Below, one piece after another: positions 1-6,352 of a stretch of 7,143 nt of DNA. The notes below the pieces were generated by a model, which was not told the DNA's origin, searched no databases, and saw only the letters and a list, made by a program, of their open reading frames with translations. The DNA lies in the NCBI GenBank assembly GCA_947459055.1, contig CANHCG010000087.1, positions 1 through 7,143 of the forward strand, in the 5' to 3' direction. The position numbers and the translations under genes are program-made. Each line of letters begins with the position of its first letter. Position 1 is the stretch's first letter. This DNA is from Cytophagaceae bacterium (lineage in GTDB: Bacteria; Bacteroidota; Bacteroidia; Cytophagales; Spirosomataceae).

Positions 1-977
1 ATCACCACCGCCATCCCAAAGGTCGCAATCTCAAAAAATCCCTGCATCCCCGAAGGAACCCCTATCGTCAAAATTTTCCTCTCTAACTCCCATGGGGATT
101 TAGACACATAATCTAAGTCACTGGAAGACTTGTCAATCAATGAAGACTCAACATCCAAATATGGTCCATCAATCACAGAAGACTCATCATCCAAAGAATG
201 CTCTCCATTCAAAGAAAGCTCAACATCCAAAGCATGCTTATCATTCAGAGAGGATACATCTTCAAGAATAAGCATTGATGAAGAGGTTTCATCAAATGAT
301 CCCCCAAATAAATACTTCTCAAACCGACCCTGCTTAAAAATATACCATGCCAAACTAGCTACCATCAAAATCCGGGCCAACAAAGTCGCAATCCCCGCCC
401 CAAACAAACCCATCGCCGGAATAGGCCCCAAGCCATTAATGAAAATATGATTAAAAACGATATTGAAAAGCAACGCGGCCAACGTAATGTACATCGCCAC
501 CGACGTCTTTTGAAGCCCGTCAGTGAAACTTTTAAAGGCCGAAAACAGGAAAATCGGCAACACAGAAATAGCAATTAATGCCAAATAGGGAAGGGTCAAC
601 GCCCGATTCACCTCAGTCTGCTTAAATACATCGTAAAAATAGCCGGCAACGGCAATCAGCCCTATCGTAATAATGCTCAAAAACAAAGCCACCCGAATAT
701 TCGCGCGCAACAATCGCCCAACCCCCGCATAATCTCCCTCCGCCTCCGCCGTCGAAATCATCGGCGCCACAATCTGCAAACAAATCAAGCCCACCACCGC
801 AATCGTAAAAAATATCGAACCAGCCATCCCCGATGCACCCAAACTCTCCGCCGCGCCCGTTTTCATTTGGCCCACCTGAATCGTATCCGCCAAACCCATC
901 AGCATTACCCCTAATTGCCCCACCACAATCGGGCTAGCTAAAACGAGCGTCTGCTTGATTTTGGCAAGAAATACCAT
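1..977 (-). CDS. MATE-family multidrug/sodium-type efflux transporter, C-terminal part cut off by the window edge
   Basis: This is an inner-membrane antiporter of the MATE (NorM/DinF-like) family, which exports cationic drugs or metabolites using a Na+ or H+ gradient. I translated 325 residues from the ATG at 977. Family members are usually about 440-460 residues, so roughly the last third lies off the left edge. The N-terminus shows the MATE pattern, with P16 in LASPIVVGQ and D31 in GLADTIQVG, an acidic residue conserved in TM1. Hydrophobic segments fall near residues 10-35, 50-72, 92-114, 127-150, 158-178 and 190-213, and the seventh begins near 302 (ILTIGVPSGMQ, the start of the second half). 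Between TM6 and TM7 is an unusual acidic, serine-rich insert (residues 226-295). The start lies 1 nt after the murA stop, so the genes are surely co-transcribed. The substrate cannot be predicted. The family call is firm. Confidence 0.9.
   Translation of the reverse strand, partial: MVFLAKIKQTLVLASPIVVGQLGVMLMGLADTIQVGQMKTGAAESLGASGMAGSIFFTIAVVGLICLQIVAPMISTAEAEGDYAGVGRLLRANIRVALFLSIITIGLIAVAGYFYDVFKQTEVNRALTLPYLALIAISVLPIFLFSAFKSFTDGLQKTSVAMYITLAALLFNIVFNHIFINGLGPIPAMGLFGAGIATLLARILMVASLAWYIFKQGRFEKYLFGGSFDETSSSMLILEDVSSLNDKHALDVELSLNGEHSLDDESSVIDGPYLDVESSLIDKSSSDLDYVSKSPWELERKILTIGVPSGMQGFFEIATFGMAVV
133..276 (-). repeat. Four 36-bp tandem repeats inside the MATE gene
   Basis: Four adjacent 36-bp units can be read at 133-168, 169-204, 205-240 and 241-276. 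The first three are clearly alike, sharing a core like GACTCAACATCCAAA on the plus strand. The fourth is degenerate, and weaker echoes flank the array on both sides. The period is 12 codons, so a change in copy number would keep the frame. In the protein the units read as a 12-residue repeat ending LDVELS, LDDESS and LDVESS, at about residues 244-279, with related flanks (LEDVSS before, LIDKSSSD after). The array forms most of an acidic, Ser-rich loop of 70 residues containing 17 Asp/Glu, 17 Ser, 3 Lys and no Arg. Confidence 0.85.
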
Positions 978-978
978 C

Positions 979-2286
979 TTAAATTCGAACAATTTCCGCA
1001 CCAATCGCATTCAAGCGCGTATCGATATTTTGATATCCCCGGTCGATTTGCTCTATATTATCAATAATGGAGGTACCCGTAGCCGACATCGCAGCGATCA
1101 ACAACGACACCCCCGCCCGAATATCCGGCGAGGACATCCGAATCCCCTTCAAAGTCTGCTTTCGATCAAATCCCACCACCGTCGCCCGATGCGGATCACA
1201 CAAAATAATCTGCGCACCCATCTCGATCAAACGATCAACAAAGAATAAACGCGATTCAAACATCTTTTGATGAATCAACACCGTCCCCTTCGCCTGTATC
1301 GCCGTCACCAAAATAATCGACAACAAATCCGGCGTAAAGCCAGGCCACGGATGATCCGAAATTGTCAACATCGACCCATCAATAAAATTCTCCAACTCAT
1401 AATGCTCCTGCGAAGGAATAAAAATATCATCCCCACGGAACTCCATCTTAATCCCCAATTTCTTAAACACCTCCGGAATAATCCCCAACTCAGGAATCTT
1501 ACAATTCTTAATCGTTATCTCCGACTGCGTCATCACCGCCAAACCAATAAAACTACCAATCTCAATCATATCCGGTAACATCGTATGCTCCGTTCCATGC
1601 AACACATCCACCCCCTCAATCACCAATAAATTCGAACCAATGCCCGATATTTTGGCACCCATACGGTTCAACATCTTACTCAACTGCTGCAAATAAGGCT
1701 CACAAGCCGCATTATATATCGTCGTCGTTCCCTTCGCCAATACCGCCGCCATCAAAATATTCGCCGTTCCCGTCACCGAGGCCTCATCCAATAACATATA
1801 AGCACCCTGCAACGAAGACGCATCCACCTCATAATTTCCCCCATCTTCCGGACTGTAATTAAACTTCGCCCCTAATTTCATAAAGCCAAAAAAGTGCGTA
1901 TCCAACCGTCTACGACCAATTTTATCCCCACCCGGTGATGGAATGCGACCTTTCTTAAATCGGGCCAAAGTAGGTCCTAACAACATTACCGAACCCCGCA
2001 ACGCCGCCGCCTTTTTCTTATAGGTCTCCGATTCTAAATACTCAATATTCACCTGCGAGGCATCAAATTCAATACTCGATTCACTCAGCCGACGCATACT
2101 CACGCCCATATCGCCCAATAAATCGATCAATTGGTTCACGTCCCGAATATTCGGAATGTTATGAATCGTCACGGGCTCCGCCGTTAATACCACCGCACAT
2201 AAAATTTGCAATGCTTCGTTTTTAGCTCCTTGAGGAGTAATTTCTCCCTTTAATCGACGTCCCCCCGTTACTTTAAATGATGCCAT
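979..2286 (-). CDS. murA: UDP-N-acetylglucosamine 1-carboxyvinyltransferase (Asp-type active site)
   Basis: This cytoplasmic enzyme transfers enolpyruvate from PEP to UDP-GlcNAc, the first committed step of peptidoglycan synthesis. It has 435 residues (E. coli MurA has 419) and covers the whole two-domain fold. The substrate-binding K22-N23 pair lies in GAKNEALQIL. The mobile active-site loop is PGGDKIGRRRLDTH. The catalytic aspartate of the PGFTPD motif is D320, and the PEP-binding arginine in SPDIRAGVSLL is R390. The residue that is Cys115 in E. coli is Asp here (D121, GAT codon at 1926-1924). Asp at this site is a known natural form in fosfomycin-insensitive MurA, for example in Mycobacterium tuberculosis and Chlamydia. 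The enzyme should therefore be active but not alkylated by the drug. The gene starts 5 nt after the DUF4290 stop and ends 1 nt before the MATE start. Confidence 0.97.
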   Translation of the reverse strand: MASFKVTGGRRLKGEITPQGAKNEALQILCAVVLTAEPVTIHNIPNIRDVNQLIDLLGDMGVSMRRLSESSIEFDASQVNIEYLESETYKKKAAALRGSVMLLGPTLARFKKGRIPSPGGDKIGRRRLDTHFFGFMKLGAKFNYSPEDGGNYEVDASSLQGAYMLLDEASVTGTANILMAAVLAKGTTTIYNAACEPYLQQLSKMLNRMGAKISGIGSNLLVIEGVDVLHGTEHTMLPDMIEIGSFIGLAVMTQSEITIKNCKIPELGIIPEVFKKLGIKMEFRGDDIFIPSQEHYELENFIDGSMLTISDHPWPGFTPDLLSIILVTAIQAKGTVLIHQKMFESRLFFVDRLIEMGAQIILCDPHRATVVGFDRKQTLKGIRMSSPDIRAGVSLLIAAMSATGTSIIDNIEQIDRGYQNIDTRLNAIGAEIVRI

Positions 2287-2291
2287 ACTGT

Positions 2292-2960
2292 TTACTTATT
2301 TTTACGAAAATTGTTATTTCGGTTGTTATTGTTATTTCTAAAATTATTTTTCCGGTAATTATTATTGTTCCGATTGTTGTTATTATTTCCATTCGGATAT
2401 TCCGGCGCATTATACGTATTCCGCGCATTATTCGCCACCCGCGCATGACCCAGCCCCTCCTGTGATAATTCATCTACAATCGTGCCCAATAAATTCTCAG
2501 ACATCTCTTTGATGTTCTGCCAAATCACCACATCATCTACCGACTCCTTATTCCACGTCACATAAAATCCCTTCATCAACCGAGCAATATAGGCCACAAG
2601 TAATTTTTTGTCTTCCAATTTCTCCTCGGCAATCGCCCGTAAAATCAATAATTCTACGTTCCGACCATAATGCTTAAACTTCAAATGATGCTGATTATAA
2701 GCCACTTTTCGTGGTGGTTTGCCCAATAATTCAGGCGATGGCGGCGGATAAGGCCCCTGTACATCCAGTTTGAAATTCGACATAATGAATAAATCATCCC
2801 AAAGTTTTTTGGAATAATCCTGCGTATTGTCCTTCATGTTCGGATGAATCTGCTTCATCAATTCCACCATCAAAAAGGCATATTTCGTCCTTTTTTCCGT
2901 GTCCTCGATCGTCAAAATGTAATCCACTAACTTCTGGACACTCGATCCGTATTCTTTCAT
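2292..2960 (-). CDS. DUF4290 family protein with Asn/Arg-rich C-terminal tail
   Basis: This is a cytoplasmic protein of 222 residues with no signal peptide or membrane segment. I recognise residues 1 to about 170 as DUF4290, a Bacteroidota family of unknown function commonly found upstream of murA. Recognisable stretches include EYGSSVQKLVDYIL near the start, MVELMKQIHPNM at about 31-42, the proline-rich PYPPPSPELLGKPP at about 70-83, and YGRNVELLILRA at about 98-109. The body looks mainly alpha-helical. The last 33 residues (190-222) are low complexity and strongly basic: 21 Asn, 5 Arg, 3 Lys and a few aromatics. Such tails resemble disordered RNA- or partner-binding segments, but that is inference. 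The gene lies 9 nt after the dgkA-family gene and 5 nt before murA, so it probably shares their transcript. I assign no biochemical function. Confidence 0.88.
   Translation of the reverse strand: MKEYGSSVQKLVDYILTIEDTEKRTKYAFLMVELMKQIHPNMKDNTQDYSKKLWDDLFIMSNFKLDVQGPYPPPSPELLGKPPRKVAYNQHHLKFKHYGRNVELLILRAIAEEKLEDKKLLVAYIARLMKGFYVTWNKESVDDVVIWQNIKEMSENLLGTIVDELSQEGLGHARVANNARNTYNAPEYPNGNNNNNRNNNNYRKNNFRNNNNNRNNNFRKNK
2295..2393 (-). other. Low-complexity Asn/Arg coding tract (tail of the DUF4290 protein)
   Basis: This stretch encodes residues 190-222 as runs of AAT/AAC codons broken by CGG, CGA, CGT or AGA. The pattern is 3-5 Asn followed by Arg, sometimes with Phe or Tyr. It is imperfect rather than an exact tandem repeat. 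Asn is spelled with both codons, which suggests selection on the protein rather than recent DNA slippage. Read on the opposite strand it gives an Ile/Val-rich open frame, which is an artefact. Confidence 0.85.
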
Positions 2961-2969
2961 AATACTGTG

Positions 2970-3341
2970 TTACCTTGAAAATGCCAACCACATCCATATA
3001 TGGGGCAAGGAAATGAGACAAAATACAAAAACAGCCCAAATGGCCATCACCAACACCGCCCCAGCGGCATAATCTTTTACTTTTTTGGCCAAGGGATGTT
3101 CCTCCGGCGATACCAAATCCACCAATTTCTCCAATGCCGAATTAATCAATTCCGCCACCCATACTCCTGCCACCGCCAAACTTATCCATAACCACTCAAT
3201 CGCCAAAAACTCCAATCGTAAACCGACCAGAATCACGAGCAAGGTTGAAATCACATGGATTTTCGCATTGTTTTCACGCTTGACCAAATCCACAATTCCG
3301 TCAACTGCATGCCCAATACTCGTAAATAGCTGCTTCATCAT
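2970..3341 (-). CDS. dgkA: Diacylglycerol kinase / undecaprenol kinase family protein
   Basis: This is a small inner-membrane lipid kinase of 123 residues (E. coli DgkA is 122) that phosphorylates diacylglycerol or undecaprenol with ATP. An N-terminal amphipathic stretch carries KRENNAKIH (E23 matches the conserved glutamate of the E-x-N motif). Three membrane helices follow near residues 29-44, 47-66 and 93-117. The family signature lies between TM2 and TM3: AELINSALEKLVDLVSPE, with E64, N67 and E71, then KDYAAGAVL with K89-D90, the catalytic and metal-binding region. The substrate cannot be fixed from sequence. Its place between envelope genes would suit undecaprenyl phosphate supply, but that is inference. 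The first ATG overlaps the last base of the asnS stop (TAATGATG), which suggests translational coupling. The second, adjacent ATG at 3338 is an equally possible start. Confidence 0.93.
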   Translation of the reverse strand: MMKQLFTSIGHAVDGIVDLVKRENNAKIHVISTLLVILVGLRLEFLAIEWLWISLAVAGVWVAELINSALEKLVDLVSPEEHPLAKKVKDYAAGAVLVMAIWAVFVFCLISLPHIWMWLAFSR

Positions 3342-4771
3342 TAAAATTCAGCTGTTTTCGGCGTCCGCGGGAATGGAATTACATCCCGAATATTGCTCAT
3401 GCCCGTCACAAATAATACCAAGCGCTCAAATCCTAAGCCGAAACCCGAATGCGGCGCAGAACCAAATTGACGCGTTTGTAAATACCACCAAATAGATTCT
3501 TCTTCGATGCCTACCTCCTTGGTTCGTTGGAGTAATTTTTCATAATCATCCTCCCGTTGCGAACCGCCTATAATCTCCCCAATGCCCGGAAACAACACAT
3601 CCATCGCCCGCACCGTCTTACCATCATCCTCCTGCTTCATATAAAAAGCCTTAATTTCTTTCGGGTAATGGGTTAAAATAACCGGTTTTTTGAAATGCTT
3701 TTCAACCAACCAGCGCTCATGCTCACTCTGTAAATCAATCCCCCAGGCCACCGGATAATTGAATTTTCCTTGCTTATGGGTTTTCGACTGCAATAAAATA
3801 TCAATCGCCTCTGTATAAGTCAATCGCTCAAAGGTGTTTTCCGTCACAAAACGCAATTTCTCCGACAAAGTCATCTCCGATTGCTCCTCCTTCTTCTTCA
3901 TTTTTTCCTCCTCCAACAATCGCTTCTCTAAAAACGCAATATCATCCGCACAATGATCCAACGCATATTTAATCAAATACTGCGTAAAATCTTCAGCCAA
4001 ATTCATATTGTCCGTCAACTCAAAAAAGGCCATCTCCGGCTCCACCATCCAAAACTCCGCTAAATGCCGCGTTGTATTCGAATTCTCCGCCCGGAACGTA
4101 GGACCAAACGTATAAATCTTTGAAAGGGCTAAAGCACCTAATTCGCCTTCCAATTGGCCCGAAACCGTCAAATTCGTCTCTTTACCAAAAAAATCTTCCT
4201 TATAATCCACCTTTCCATCATCCGTCAACGGCGGATTCAAGGCCGGCAAAGTCGTCACCCGAAACATTTCACCAGCACCCTCCGCATCCGAACCCGTAAT
4301 AATAGGTGTATGTAAATAAAAGAAACCGTGCTCATGAAAATAAGTATTAATTGCATAAGCTAGCGCATGCCGAATACGTAAAATCGCCGAGAATGTATTC
4401 GTCCTTGGGCGTAAATGCCCGATTTCCCGTAAAAATTCCAAGGAATGTTTTTTCGGTTGCAAAGGATATTTCTCCGGATCCGCCGGTCCATAGACCTCGA
4501 TACTACTCACTTGCACTTCGACGCTCTGGCCTTGTCCTTGGGAAGCCACCAACGTTCCGTGCACCGCGATACAGGCACCTGTGGTGACTAATTTGAGGGT
4601 TTCTTCAGGACAAGTACCTTCAGATACGACGGCTTGAATGTTGTGGATAGTCGATCCATCATTCATCGCGATAAAAGCGACAGCAGATGAAACGCGTTTG
4701 GTGCGCACCCAGCCTTTCACCGTAATGGTTTGTGAGGCGGGAGCTAAACTTAATATTTCTTTAATTTGCAT
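3341..4771 (-). CDS. asnS: Asparaginyl-tRNA synthetase
   Basis: This cytoplasmic class IIb synthetase charges tRNA-Asn with asparagine using ATP. From the ATG at 4771 it has 476 residues, close to E. coli AsnRS (466). An OB-fold anticodon-binding domain covers about residues 15-95 ([10 protein letters not shown]). The catalytic domain runs from about 120 to the end. Motif 1 surrounds [12 protein letters not shown] (148-159), motif 2 is [15 protein letters not shown] (226-240), and motif 3 is [10 protein letters not shown] (445-454), followed by the AsnRS-type ending [22 protein letters not shown] (204-214) and [10 protein letters not shown] (398-407) are also typical. A Lys/Glu-rich stretch at about 286-297 interrupts the catalytic domain. 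An upstream in-frame TTG at 4816 would add 15 residues, but it falls inside the predicted promoter box, so I chose 4771. It is the first gene of the leftward operon and overlaps the lipid kinase start by 1 nt. Confidence 0.97.
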   Translation of the reverse strand: MQIKEILSLAPASQTITVKGWVRTKRVSSAVAFIAMNDGSTIHNIQAVVSEGTCPEETLKLVTTGACIAVHGTLVASQGQGQSVEVQVSSIEVYGPADPEKYPLQPKKHSLEFLREIGHLRPRTNTFSAILRIRHALAYAINTYFHEHGFFYLHTPIITGSDAEGAGEMFRVTTLPALNPPLTDDGKVDYKEDFFGKETNLTVSGQLEGELGALALSKIYTFGPTFRAENSNTTRHLAEFWMVEPEMAFFELTDNMNLAEDFTQYLIKYALDHCADDIAFLEKRLLEEEKMKKKEEQSEMTLSEKLRFVTENTFERLTYTEAIDILLQSKTHKQGKFNYPVAWGIDLQSEHERWLVEKHFKKPVILTHYPKEIKAFYMKQEDDGKTVRAMDVLFPGIGEIIGGSQREDDYEKLLQRTKEVGIEEESIWWYLQTRQFGSAPHSGFGLGFERLVLFVTGMSNIRDVIPFPRTPKTAEF

Positions 4772-4788
4772 GCGAAAATTTCTCAGAA

Positions 4789-4804
4789 TGCCTTTAAACA
4801 GGCA
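4789..4804 (-). promoter_or_regulatory. Small hairpin in the predicted asnS leader
   Basis: TGCCT (4789-4793) and AGGCA (4800-4804) pair perfectly around a 6-nt loop. It lies between the predicted asnS transcription start and its ATG. The stem is only 5 bp, has no U-tract, and no T-box-like structure surrounds it, so a regulatory role is speculative. Confidence 0.25.
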
Positions 4805-4813
4805 ATTAACCAT

Positions 4814-4821
4814 CAAAATTA
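4814..4821 (-). promoter_or_regulatory. Predicted -7 box (TAnnTTTG) for the asnS operon
   Basis: The minus strand reads TAATTTTG, a perfect match to the TAnnTTTG -7 element of the Bacteroidota housekeeping sigma factor. Transcription would begin around 4807 and leave a leader of about 35 nt before the ATG at 4771. No clear TTTG -33 element sits at the usual distance; that stretch is A/T-rich instead. The box overlaps the alternative TTG/ATG starts at 4816/4813, which argues against those starts. Confidence 0.6.
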
Positions 4822-4831
4822 CGTAAAAAAA

Positions 4832-4879
4832 CCGATTTTTTTTATTTATTTATAATTTTAAAATGGAAAGCGAAATCGG
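4832..4879. repeat. Inverted repeat between the divergent asnS and rpoN promoters
   Basis: CCGATTT at 4832-4838 and AAATCGG at 4873-4879 form perfect 7-bp arms separated by 34 bp of very A/T-rich DNA with T- and A-tracts. The arms lie just upstream of the two predicted -7 boxes, one on each side, about 10 bp from the asnS box and 2 bp from the rpoN box. That symmetry would suit an operator serving both promoters, but 7-bp arms this far apart in A/T-rich DNA could arise by chance. Confidence 0.35.
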
Positions 4880-4881
4880 CT

Positions 4882-4889
4882 TATATTTG
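4882..4889 (+). promoter_or_regulatory. Predicted -7 box (TAnnTTTG) for rpoN
   Basis: The plus strand reads TATATTTG, a perfect TAnnTTTG element 17 bp upstream of the rpoN ATG. Transcription would start near 4896, giving a very short leader of about 10 nt with no Shine-Dalgarno sequence, as is common in this phylum. No convincing -33 TTTG is present. The promoter should be read by the primary sigma factor. Confidence 0.6.
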
Positions 4890-4906
4890 CTTCCTAGAAT
4901 ATCGAT

Positions 4907-6340
4907 ATGTCGAGTTTATCCCTAAAACTTTCACAGCAACAGCGTCTTTCTCCGCAGCAAATACAATTCATTAAATTGTTGCAAGTCCCTACGGCCGAAC
5001 TCGCCGCGCGGATCGAGGAAGAACTCGAGGATAATCCTGCCTTGGAAGAAGGGCCCGAAATGGAATCCTTCGACGAACCCGAAAGTCACGAGACCGTGGA
5101 TGATTTGGAACGAGAGGAAATGGAAATCGGGGATTATTTACAAGATGAATATGCCGGCTACAAAATGGCGGGAGATTCCTATGATCCGAATGAGGAGTCC
5201 AAGGAACGTCCCATGGCCACCGTCGCCAGCGCGGAAGAATATTTATTGATGCAAATCGGTTTTGTGGTGCAAGGCGAGCGGGAGCTGTTGATTGCCCAGC
5301 AACTCATCGGTTCCCTCGAAGATGACGGCTATTTACGTCGCAACATCGAGAGCATCGTGAATGACCTTGCCTTTACCATTGGCTTCGTCACCGATTATCA
5401 GGAGGTGGAATCCGTCCTAAAAAAGGTCCAAGCCTTAGATCCAGCTGGCATCGGCGCGCGGGATTTGCAGGAATGTTTGTCGCTGCAATTGCACCGCCGA
5501 GAAAGTTCAGATCCGGCACATATCTTGGCCATTCGACTAATCGATGGACATTTTGATGAGTTTTCGAAAAAGCATTTTGCTGGGCTCCAACAAAAATTGG
5601 CTGTCAACGAAGCCGATTTAAAAGCCGCCATCAAAATCATTACCCGCCTAAATCCTAAACCTGGTGGAACCGAGGCCGGTTCAGTCGCGCCGTTTTTACA
5701 ACCGGATTTTATTGTTACGAATCAAAATGGCAAATTAGATATCAAATTAAACGGCAAAAATGCACCAGAATTACGGGTGAGTCGGTCTTTCCAAGAGATG
5801 TTACAAACCTATTCCAAAGGAGACAAGCAACAAAAGGACGTGAAAGAGGCCGTGACCTTTATCAAACATAAATTGGACGCCGCGTCTTGGTTTATTTCAG
5901 CGATCCAACAACGCCAAGGAACCCTATTGAAAACCATGGAAAGCATTGTGACCCGTCAATATGACTTTTTCCTGACGGGCGATGATGCGAATTTACGACC
6001 CTTGAAGATGAAGGAAATCGCGGCACTAATTGAGATGGATATATCGACAGTCTCACGGGTGGTGTCGGCGAAGTCGGTGCAAACGGATTTTGGCATGTAT
6101 CCACTGAAATATTTTTTCACGGAGGGAATTCTGAATGATTCTGGGGAGGATTTTTCGACGCGCGAGTTGAAGAATATTTTGCGGGAAATCATTGAAAATG
6201 AATCACCTTCGGAGCCTTATTCGGATGAGGAATTAGAGCATCAGTTATCCGAACGCGGTTTTGTGGTCAAACGCAGGACCGTGGCGAAATACCGAGAACA
6301 ATTAGGCATTCCTGTCTCTCGTTTACGTAAAGAACTTTAA
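4907..6340 (+). CDS. rpoN: RNA polymerase sigma-54 factor
   Basis: Sigma-54 directs core RNA polymerase to -24/-12 (GG/GC) promoters and needs an AAA+ enhancer-binding activator to open DNA. The protein has 477 residues, the usual family length. Region I (residues 1 to about 48) is Gln/Leu-rich, with SQQQRLSPQQIQFIKLLQ followed by the ELEDNPALEE motif; this part binds activators. An acidic region II linker covers about 49-107. The core-binding domain runs from about 108 to 295 (including LDPAGIGARDLQECL at 178-192). The helix-turn-helix lies at about 364-390 (MKEIAALIEMDISTVSRVV), with YPLKYFF after it. The RpoN box, which contacts the -24 element, is KRRTVAKYRE at 455-464; the usual leading Ala is Lys here. 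The gene is divergent from asnS and followed 12 nt later by a crotonase-family gene. No activator gene is in the window. Confidence 0.97.
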   Translation: MSSLSLKLSQQQRLSPQQIQFIKLLQVPTAELAARIEEELEDNPALEEGPEMESFDEPESHETVDDLEREEMEIGDYLQDEYAGYKMAGDSYDPNEESKERPMATVASAEEYLLMQIGFVVQGERELLIAQQLIGSLEDDGYLRRNIESIVNDLAFTIGFVTDYQEVESVLKKVQALDPAGIGARDLQECLSLQLHRRESSDPAHILAIRLIDGHFDEFSKKHFAGLQQKLAVNEADLKAAIKIITRLNPKPGGTEAGSVAPFLQPDFIVTNQNGKLDIKLNGKNAPELRVSRSFQEMLQTYSKGDKQQKDVKEAVTFIKHKLDAASWFISAIQQRQGTLLKTMESIVTRQYDFFLTGDDANLRPLKMKEIAALIEMDISTVSRVVSAKSVQTDFGMYPLKYFFTEGILNDSGEDFSTRELKNILREIIENESPSEPYSDEELEHQLSERGFVVKRRTVAKYREQLGIPVSRLRKEL

Positions 6341-6352
6341 ACCCATTGCTAT

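Noticed and set aside
133..276. 36-bp periodic array as a CRISPR
   Set aside because: The units are contiguous with no unique spacers, diverge from one another, and are in frame within a transporter gene.
130..450. Plus-strand open frame of 106 codons with Ser/Glu-rich repeats
   Set aside because: It is the antisense reading of the MATE insert. The minus-strand frame continues through recognisable MATE membrane segments on both sides, so that is the coding strand.
2277..2465. Plus-strand open frame encoding an Ile/Val-rich, membrane-like peptide
   Set aside because: It is the antisense of the Asn-rich tail of the DUF4290 gene; AAT/AAC codons read backwards give Ile/Val. There is no promoter or independent support.
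3895..3918. Internal GGAGGAGG followed by ATG on the minus strand inside asnS (ATG at 3901), suggesting an internal translation start
   Set aside because: The sequence is explained by Glu/Lys codons of the charged insertion, and Bacteroidota rely little on Shine-Dalgarno sequences. A truncated AsnRS from here would lack motifs 1 and 2.
4772..4816. 15-residue N-terminal extension of AsnRS from a TTG at 4816 or ATG at 4813
   Set aside because: These starts lie in or beside the predicted -7 box, upstream of the expected transcription start, and the extra residues do not resemble AsnRS N-termini.
4870..4892. Possible sigma-54 autoregulatory promoter before rpoN (CGGC ... TTTGC)
   Set aside because: The GG at 4878-4879 and GC at 4889-4890 are separated by 9 nt, while sigma-54 promoters need 10. 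The same bases are better explained as a TATATTTG -7 box.
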